Positions 1 through 9,900 of a stretch of 64,000 nt of DNA are shown piece after piece (position 1 is the stretch's first letter; each line of letters opens with the position of its first letter). The notes under the pieces were generated by a model. The model ran no database searches. It was given only the letters and a program-made list of their open reading frames with translations, and was not told the origin of the DNA. The DNA lies in assembly GCA_026874595.1 (NCBI GenBank), contig CM049308.1:11683501-11747500 (forward strand). Reading direction: 5' to 3'. Origin of the DNA: Sipunculus nudus. Lineage: Eukaryota; Annelida; Sipuncula; Golfingiida; Sipunculidae. Both the position numbers and the translations under genes were made by a program.

Positions 1-242
1 CATTTCGTTTTGTGTCTGTCAACTGAAATCTGAATTCCTGTGAAGTTTGTATCTGTTTATGAGCATGTAGGGTGTGTAATCAGTTAAAATTTAGCAGGGA
101 GTTTAATGGCTCAAGATTTGACCGGGGGAAGATGGGGTCAGGTAATTTTATTTTAATATTATACCATATTTATATAGCACTCTTTTCACCTAAACGGTGT
201 TCAAAAGTCCTTTTATTAATTTCTGATATATCAATTAATTTA
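1..242. repeat. 242-bp direct repeat, copy 1
   Basis: Bases 1-242 read the same as 1189-1430, an offset of 1188 bp. The match starts at the window edge and stops at 242/1430, so it is probably the end of one unit of a ~1.19 kb tandem duplication whose remainder lies to the left. Confidence 0.9.
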
Positions 243-379
243 CAAAATAATGCTTATAATCTGTATTTAGATCTATTGCATTATGAGATTACAGAAATGG
301 AACCCTCATGATACTCTGTAAAAGTGAATATTGCAAAAATTCAAATATGAAATCATGAATATAAAACCAACCACAGTGG

Positions 380-660
380 TTGTACCAATTTGCAAATACC
401 AGGTACATACGATTTTGCAAATACCAGGTACATACAAATATACAAATATAAAGTATGTACAAATATGCAAACACCAAGTATGTACAAATAGGCAGATACC
501 ATGTACATACAAATATGCAAATACCAGGTATGTACAAATATGCAAATACCAGGTATCTACAAATATGCAAATACCAGATATATACAAATATGCAAATACA
601 TGCTATTGGTATGTGCCAATATGTAAATACATGGTTTGTACCAATATGCAAATATCCAAG
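380..660. repeat. Minisatellite, ~25 bp unit
   Basis: About ten diverged units of the form tacaaatatgcaaataccag in an L2HGDH intron. The open frames across it in several frames are repeat artefacts. Confidence 0.85.
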
Positions 661-795
661 TGTGAAGCAATGTATGATCTGGTTTTGTCTGTAAAGACTT
701 CACTTTGCATTTTATTTTACACACTAGTATTGGCAGTTAAAATTGTAAATAATTTGGCAGGTATAACCATTGCTTTAATCAATAATTGTTTTCAG

Positions 796-947
796 CTGCC
801 CACCAGAGTGGTAAGAACAGCGGTGTGATACATGCAGGGATTTACTACAAACCTGGCTCCCTGAAAGCCAAGCTGTGTGTGGAGGGACTGAAACTGGCTT
901 ACCAGTACTGTGATGAGAACAACATACCTTACAAAAAATGTGGCAAG
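796..947 (+). CDS. L2HGDH: L2HGDH exon A (first in window)
   Basis: Acceptor ttttcag before base 796 and donor gtgagg after base 947. It enters in phase 1 and leaves in phase 0. It encodes the stretch from AHQSG through [19 protein letters not shown] to KKCGK, which matches human L2HGDH residues near 87-137. It sits between two copies of a 242-bp direct repeat (1-242 and 1189-1430), so a second copy of this exon could lie just outside the window. Confidence 0.94.
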
Positions 948-3900
948 GTGAGGCGTGTGATCATTTAATAAACTCTGTCTGTTCTCGCCTCCTCCTGGGA
1001 TATTCATTATATAGTCTCAGGTGGATTTATCAGATGACGGTGTTCTGGTGTGTAGGTTACACGACTGCACCAGAACAAATATCACAAAACAATTTCTGAT
1101 TCCCTACACATGCTCCCAGACAGATTAACACACGCTGGAGCTGACAGTAAGCTGCCCAAAGGTGTCCAGTGATATCTCTGACTTTTTTCATTTCGTTTTG
1201 TGTCTGTCAACTGAAATCTGAATTCCTGTGAAGTTTGTATCTGTTTATGAGCATGTAGGGTGTGTAATCAGTTAAAATTTAGCAGGGAGTTTAATGGCTC
1301 AAGATTTGACCGGGGGAAGATGGGGTCAGGTAATTTTATTTTAATATTATACCATATTTATATAGCACTCTTTTCACCTAAACGGTGTTCAAAAGTCCTT
1401 TTATTAATTTCTGATATATCAATTAATTTAAACCCAATATGCCTGACTATCAAAATACAAATGGCACAATTTAAAACTGGATTACACATGAATAATACTA
1501 AAAGAATGAAGAAAATATTTTGCCTAGACAAGAGAGAATAATCAAAGAAATTTTAAGACTGATTGAGGTAAAAAGTGTTAAATGTTTGTTTATTATGTTG
1601 GTCATAAAAATGATCTGAACTAAAATATTTTTAGATTCTTCTTTTTGAAATACTGCCATCACATTCTTTGGTAGAAGTGTACTCCTTACTTGTAAATGTA
1701 ACTAATAAATATTTTCATGGCAAAAAAGAGGTTGACAGGAGGGGATGGAACAGACTATGATATCAGGTTTATAAGCTCTAGTGTATCTTCATGAGAGGGC
1801 AGGTCAGTGACATAAATAAAGGAAATATTGATATAATTTCAGCTGATTGTGGCTGTGGATCAAGAAGAACTACCCCGGCTTGATGACCTCTATGTCAGAG
1901 GTCAGCAGAATAATGTACCCGACCTGCGCATGGTCGGGCCGGAGGAAATCCGAGAAATTGAACCAAACTGTCAGGTCAGTGAGAATAGCTTAGTGATCAA
2001 AGACATAGTAGAGCCTAGGTTTAACTTAGCATGTCCTTCTACAGTGTAGCAAAGTTCAGCCATGGTGGCACAGAATGTGGCTTTGCCGTGAATGATTGTG
2101 ATGAAATTTTACACCTCTTTTTTGTGATGTTCTTTGGCTGTTGTTCTCACGGTATTTCACAATCATCTAAGGTACTGCATGGTATTTCTAGGCTTATTAC
2201 CAGGTTTTCCCATGGTAAAACCATTTTGAACAATTTAAAGAGAAAGAGTACCCCTCTTCACCTCCCAAGAGGTTTGTCCACAGTGTCCTACAGTAAAGGC
2301 CATGCCCTACCAAGTTCTTCAAGAAAGTGGTCAACTGTAGGCAGAACGTGGTAAGTGAGGATCAGGCTTTAGACAGGTTTGAAAAGAGTACGTACAGTAA
2401 GGGTCTTTGTTTAATATCCAGATCTATATCTGCTGACATTTGTTGTCCTGGGGACAGTAGTTAAAGAACCCATATCATTCAGAGAGACTAATTTTGCCGT
2501 TTAATGCTGAATCTCACCACCTTTGTATCATTATTTTCCTTTCACCTCAGAATAAGGTTTCTTTGATTATTTATTGCCCAGCTATATTTTGATATTAAAA
2601 TCCATGTTCCATACCAGTTTGTGTTTTATGGTTCAGCCACAGAGAGTGAGGCTGTTACATTGCAGTATGTTTAACTTTAACTGAATGGTGCATCATAATT
2701 ATCATTGATTTCAATGTGTTTGTAGAGCTGTAGAAAAATCTGTAGTCAGCAATAGTCAGCATGGTTAAAAGTAAATAATTCTTTCTTTGATTTTACTTGA
2801 AATTCAGTACTCTAACACTTGAATTTTTATTTCAAATGGAATTATTTCCAACATATGTTACCACTCCTTTCTCAAAATGTACCTCTTCCAATTTGGACCG
2901 ATGAAATGGCCAGGACTACATGTCTCAGCTGTCAAACTTTAAAATCAAAATGTGTTACATTTCAAGGAACACCCTATGTTTTCTTTCACTTGTGCATGCT
3001 AAGAAAATGTTATTTCCTTTATGAAGTCCTAACCACCAAAACACCCATGTTTATGTAATTTGCCATGAAACAATTCTTATCCAACTTATTTGAATTGACA
3101 TTACTTTCTTCTCTACATTTGTACCTACACCATCTATGTATTTAAAACCCCCAGTGCATTGTGGGGTTATAATTTCAATGCCCACAAACCCTAACCAACA
3201 GAGTCATACTCTTGTAAATCAAACTCTACACAGTGTGCAAATATTACATAAATGAATATGGAAATACAGTGTACCTTCTGATTTTTTTAGGGTATCAAAG
3301 CCATACACTCACCGCAGACCGGAATTGTTGATTGGGGTGAGGTGGCAAGGTCCTACGCTCGTAACTTTGAAGACAGAGGGGGCAAAGTCTTTACAGCTTG
3401 GAAAGTTACAGACTTTCGTGAATCTGAAGACAACCCAAACTATCCTGTCACAATAGTAGGCAAAAATCAGGTGATTATACAGCCTTCCATTTACATGTTT
3501 GAGTGCAGTTTTCATTTAACATATAAATTAATTGCCATCATGATATAAAAGCCTGTGATAGTGCACAGTTCTATGGTGATTTAAAATAAGGAAGTAAAAA
3601 TATGAAATGTCTAGATATGCATGCAGAAATATGTCTCAAAGTCTAGCAAATAAACTTCCTTTTTTCATTTGTAGACATTATTGGCCCACTCACATGTATC
3701 CTGTGAAATAATTTTCTTCGTTTTGTCTCTTGACATGTTGTCCTCATTACTCTGAAGACATTTGTACTTATTTATACTGGTCATTTATTCTTGAGAATAC
3801 ATGCTGTAACATTTAGGGAAGGAAGGGATTCACAATAACACTGAGGGGTTCACCTTTACACTGAGCGGTTACTGTCACACTGAGGGGTTCACTGTCACAC

Positions 3901-6900
3901 TGAGGGAGTCATTGTTACACTGAGGGCTCATCATTACACTGATGGGTTCATTTTTACTCAGAGCGGTTACTGTCACAGTGAGCAGTTACAGTCACACTGA
4001 GGGAGTCATTGTTACACTGAGGGAGTCATTGTTACACAGAGGGAATTACTTTAACTCTGAGGGGTTTACTGTCATACAGAGGAGATCACTGTTACTGATG
4101 GGTTACTGTAACACTGAGCAGTTTCTGTCACACTGGAGGGATTCATTGTTACACTGATGGGGGTTCATTGTTTCACTCAGGGGGTTACTGTTACTCTGAG
4201 GTGTTACCCTCACACTGGGGGTTCATTGTAACACTGATGGGTTACTGTTACACTAAGGGAATCATTGTTACACTGAGGGGGGTTACACTGAGGGCTTCAC
4301 TGTTACACTGAGGAGTTCACTATTACACTAAGGGGTTACTGTTACACTGGAGGGTTCACTGTTACGCTGAGGGGTCCATTGTTACACTGAGAAGTTCACT
4401 TACAGTGAGAGGTTACTATTATCCTGAGGGACTAAAAGATTGCCCTTAAAGAGGTCTGCAATAAAACCCTTAGATAAAGGGTTTTGGCTGCTGAAAAAGG
4501 GGGGCCGGGACCAACGCTACTCCCCTTTGGATCAGTATCTGATGTGCCACGATCTTCCACAGTAATACTGTGGCACAGAATGGAAAGTAATAGGTTTTCA
4601 GAGCTTTATTGTTTTTCAGAATGTGATGTTTAGAGAAGAGATCCTCCAAGCCAAAAATGTACTGACCTGTGGTGGGTTGTTTGCTGACCGTCTGGCAGAG
4701 TTGTCAGGATGTAACCCCGTGCCAAGAATCGTTCCGTTCAGAGGAGAATATCTGTTACTCAAGCCAGAAAAATCACATCTAGTCAATGGAAACATATACC
4801 CGGTAGTTAATTATTACCACCATAAACCACTGTGTTTACTTGTTATTTTGATACACCTAGAGGTACAAAAGTTTTATTTTATATAATAATTTCATGAAAC
4901 ATTTTCACATCCATTTTTCATTGAGATAAATTTCAACCTTGGTTATACTTCCCAAAGTAAGAGTTGGCATTAAATATTTACTTGATGTTTCATTTTGAAT
5001 CAGATCATATTCATTAACAATTTATTTTTTATTTATTCTTCTTGTCTAATCCAGCTGTTATTATGAGATGCATCAGCTACATAAACTGATAACCTGGTAA
5101 TATTTATTCATTTTTATAAAATGTATATCAACTTTGTATTGTCTCAGTATACTGGAAAATTGAAACAAAACAGCTTTATTTTTACTAATGCAGTTTTTCC
5201 CACAAATATTTTGAAAGTAAGGCCAAAAAAAATAAAAAGGTAAGGTTCTCAGGCACCGCCCGTCAATTTTAACACGACATCAAAGTTTTTAATTTGATTT
5301 TCATCTTTCAAGAAGATAAAATAATACAGTTTTGATAAGTTTTCCATTGTTATGTAGTGCTTTTACCTGTTTAGAAAAAAAATTATGTTATTATCATACT
5401 TTTCCCTGATCATATGACATTTTTTTTAAACATATAAAAAAAGGTATTAAAAAAACCTGCCCACCCGCATTGATTTCTGAAAAAAAGTGCCTGAGAACCA
5501 AACCTTATTTTTTGGGCCTAACACTTCCCTGATTTGAAGTTCTGTCTGTAGTTTAAATGTGAGGGAATAGGTGCATTAACATGGGGAGGGGGGTGGAGAG
5601 AGCAAATTAAAAATAAAAAGTAGAACTTTTTGACTTTGTGTTTAAGTTCATCATGCTTGTGCAGACTTGGGGCCCCTATCTTGGTAGAGCTTAGATGTTA
5701 CTATACCATCTGCAGTAGTTTTTTTCAATGCCTCAGTCAAAACCAAGTCCTGGGTATTTATGTACAAAAAATGTAAATCAGTTAGGCCTATCAACAATTG
5801 ATTGATAATTTTAACAGGTGCCAGATCCAAAGTTCCCGTTTCTGGGTGTACATTTCACACCAAGGGTAGACGGAAGTGTGTGGCTAGGACCAAATGCCGT
5901 CCTGGCATTCAAAAGGGAAGGATACAAACTACTGGACCTTAATCTAATGGATCTGTTTGATTCTCTCAGTTTCAGGTATGTTATCTGTGGAAGTGGATTT
6001 TTTGGCCTGCTGGTTGTTCTGGCTGTTTGTGCTGAGCTTTGTGTTGTGGTTATAACTTTTTGCCTAAAATTAAACAAAAAAGTCCAGAATGTATAAAAAT
6101 TTTATGATACATGTTTGTTTATTAAGCTTTTAATTGTAATCATGAAGGAAAAAAATAATCAGAATTAAATAGGGCCTCAGTGAATATCAAAATTTGAATG
6201 TCATTAATGAAGCAGTAAAAAAAGACACAAAGTTCTTATATATAAATACCAGTGCTGCCATCTGTTGGACACTTCATAAATTAAATTCTGATTGATTCTA
6301 ACTGTCAAGCATTGGAGTAACTGAAACATTGTCATCTCTGTTAAATTATACAACAAGTATAAAACCAGATGATTAGACAAATGAAATTGAAACAAATGTT
6401 TATAACCTGTAGTTCTCTGATGAAATGAAAAGAAATAAGACTCATTTGAATCACCACTTTGACTTAAAGTTATCATCATGACAACAGAGCCAGCATGGAA
6501 CTGTCTTTAATTACCTTGCCTGTTTTTTAGTATCATTATTTTGTATGCTGTATAGCCTAACATATGATCTTTTTAATAATTTTCAGTGTATAGCAATTAT
6601 TTGATGTTTCCTTTGTAGTTACCGCTTGATGATTTTGCTTATATCTAACAGTGCTGCATGGGTTTTTACTCATATCTTTCTCTGTTTGATTGTTGTCAGT
6701 TTTACTATTTTCTTTGTTGTATATTTTCTTTTTTTTTGTATTAGTTGCTGCATGACCCTTTTGTTTTCCTTGAGGGTGGTAGGATAACAACTTTGTTTAC
6801 CTCCACAGTTGCTGCATGATTTTTTTAATTGCCTCAACAATTGTTACATGATTTTTTTGTTTGCCTCAACAATTGCTGCATGATTATTTTGTTTGCCTCA

Positions 6901-9900
6901 ACAGTTGCTACATGGCCATTTGGTTTGCCTCAACGGTCGCTGTCTGACCATTTTTTTGCCTTGATAGTGTTTGGATGATTATTTTGTTTGCCTCAACAGT
7001 TGCTGCATGATTATTTTGTTTGCCTCACCAGTTGCTGCATGATTATTGTATCCCCAGACAAAGTCGGGATACTATGGTTTCACGTCGGTCCCGCTGCCGC
7101 TGCCGCAGAAAAACTTTGTGAGCGGGATAACTCAAAAAATATTTCGCTGATTCTTTTCAATGTTTACATTTGTATATATATAGGTAAGGGGACAAAGTCT
7201 ATTTAAAATGGGGTCATGACCTATGCTAGGAGAGTGACCTTGACCTTGAATAGGTCCATTTTTGCTGAAAATAACACAAATTCTTAAATATCTCAAGTAA
7301 GCTTGCATTGACTGGTCCAAAAATCAAGGGGACTGAAGATCTTGGATAGCCTTGAGATATACTGGTGGCGCCACCTATTATCCTTTTTTTGTTTTTACAC
7401 CTTTTAATACCCCCTTAATTGCCACTTGACAGTACTGTAAGCATTATAAGTCAAAAACTAATGGACAGATTTCTTTCATATTATGCACATGTAGAGAGAT
7501 GGGTTATGGGATGAGGTCTATTTACATTTGGGTCATAACCTTTACCATGAGAGTGGCCTTGACCTTTAATGTGTCCATATTTGGTGAAAATCACACACCT
7601 CCTATGATATCTTCAGTGTTGATAGCCATATGGATTTCAAACGTGACTTATGTATGGCCCACCACTAAAGTAAGAACCCTATAGATTCTAGGGTCATGAG
7701 GTCAAAGGTCAAGGTCACTAGACTTGCATCTTAAAAGATACTGTGGATGCATTTTAAGCCAAACTTTCATCCCAGGTCTTCCATCTTGAATATATAGCTC
7801 ACTTGCCAATAGTGGATGATCCATATCAATTTTGGGGTGACAAGGTCAAAGGTCAAGGCCACAGGAGCTATCTGTCAAAAAATTAGTTTCTGGATGATAA
7901 TTCCTGCTTTTATTGATGTATTGATTTCAAAATTGACTTGTATATGTCCCATTGAAAAAGCAAGACCCCAATTGATTTTGGGTTCATGAGGTCAAAGGTC
8001 AAGGTCACAGGACACATCTTTAAAAAGATTGTGGATGCATTTTCAGCCAAACTTTCATCCCAGGTCTTCAATCTTGAATATATAGCTCACTTGCCATAGT
8101 GGATGATCCATTGAAATTTTGGGGTCACAAGGTCAAAGGTCAAGGCCACAAGAGCTATCTGTAAAAAAAATAGTTTCTGGATGATAATTCCTGCTTTTAT
8201 TGATATATTGATTTCAAACTTGACTTATATATGTCCCATTGAAAAAGCAAGACCCGAATAGATTTTGGGGTCAAAGGTCAAGGTCACAGGACACATCTTT
8301 AAAAAGATTGTGGATGCATTTTCAGCCAAACAATTCATCTCAGATCTTTCATCTTGCACATATAGTTCAGCTGCCAAGAGTGGAAGACCCCTATCAATTT
8401 TGAGGTCACAAGGTCAAAGGTGAAGGTCACAGGAGCCATCTGTCCAAAAATTAGTTTCTGGATGATAATTCCTGCTTTTATTGATGTATGGATTTCAAAC
8501 TTGACTTGTATATGTCCATTGGAAAAGCAAGACCCAAATTGATTTTGGGGTCATGAGGTCAAAGGTCAAGGTCACAGGACACATCTTTAAAAAGATGTGG
8601 ATGCATTTTCAGCCAAACATTTCATCTCAGATCTTTCATCTTGCACATATAGTTCACCTGCCAAGAGAGGAAGAACCCTATCAATTTTGAGGTCACAAGG
8701 TCAAAGGTGAAGGTCACAGGAGCCATCTGTCCAAAAATTAGTTTCTGGATGATAATTCCTGCTTTTATTGATGTATAGATTTCAAATTTGACTTGTATAT
8801 GTCCCATTGGAAAAGCAAGACCTGAATTGATTTTGGGGTCATGAGGTCAAAGGTCAAGGACACATCTTTAAAAAGATGTGGATGCATTTTCAGCCAAACA
8901 TTTCATCTCAGACATTTCATCTTGCACATTCAGTTCCCCTGCCAATAGAGGAAGACGCCTGTCAATTGTGAGGTCACAAGGTCAAAGGTGAAGGTCACAG
9001 GAGCCATCTGTCCAAAAATTAGTTCCCAAGATGATAATTCAAGCTTGGATTAATATATGGATTTCAATCCTGACTTATATATGGCCCATCAATAAAACTT
9101 GACCTCTATTGATTTATATATAAAAGTGGATGATCAATATTAATTTTAGGTCACAAGGTCAATGGTCAAGGCCACAGGAGCCATCTGTCAAAAAATTAGT
9201 TTCTGGATGATAATTCCTGCTTTAATTGATGTATAGATTTCAAAATTGACTTGTATATGTCCCATTGAAAAAAAAAAGACCCCAATTGATTTTGGGTTCA
9301 TGAGGTCAAAGGTCAAGGTCACAGGACCAACATCTTCAAAAAGATTGTGGATTGATAGATGGAAGAAACAATAATTGATTGCCAGGTGTCAGTATATGCT
9401 GCTAAAAATGGGGGCCTATTCTTAAAGGGGGGGGGGGCCTACTATGTCTGGGGATACTCTGGCACCTGCGGTGCCAAGAAATGTCTAATTTTTGTTTGCC
9501 ACAACAGTTGTTACATGATTATTTTGTTTGCCTCAACAATTGCTGCATGATTATTTTGTTTGCTCCAACAGTTGCTACATGGCCATTTGGTTTGCCTCAA
9601 CAGTTGCTGCATAACCATTTTGCTTGCCTTAAGAGTGGTTGGATGGTTGCTTTGTTTGCCTCAGCAGTTGCTGCATGATTATTTTGTTTGCCTCAACAGT
9701 TGCTGCATAATTATTTTCTTTGCCTCAACAGTTGCTGCATGATCATTTTGTTTGCCTCAACAATTGCTGCATAATTATTTTGTTTGCCTCAACAGTTGCT
9801 GAATGATTATGTTTGCCTCAACAGTTGCGGCATGATTATTTTGTTTGCCTCAACAGTTGCTGAATTATTATGTTTGCCTCAACAGTTGCTGCATGATTAT

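Noticed and set aside
331-694. Several overlapping frames rich in MQIPGTYK-like repeats
   Set aside because: They are translations of a 25-bp minisatellite; all frames of the array stay open because of its period and composition.
7048-7110. Coding frame reading [15 protein letters not shown]
   Set aside because: It is the terminal region of the inverted-repeat element, shared by its family ends, with no extension.
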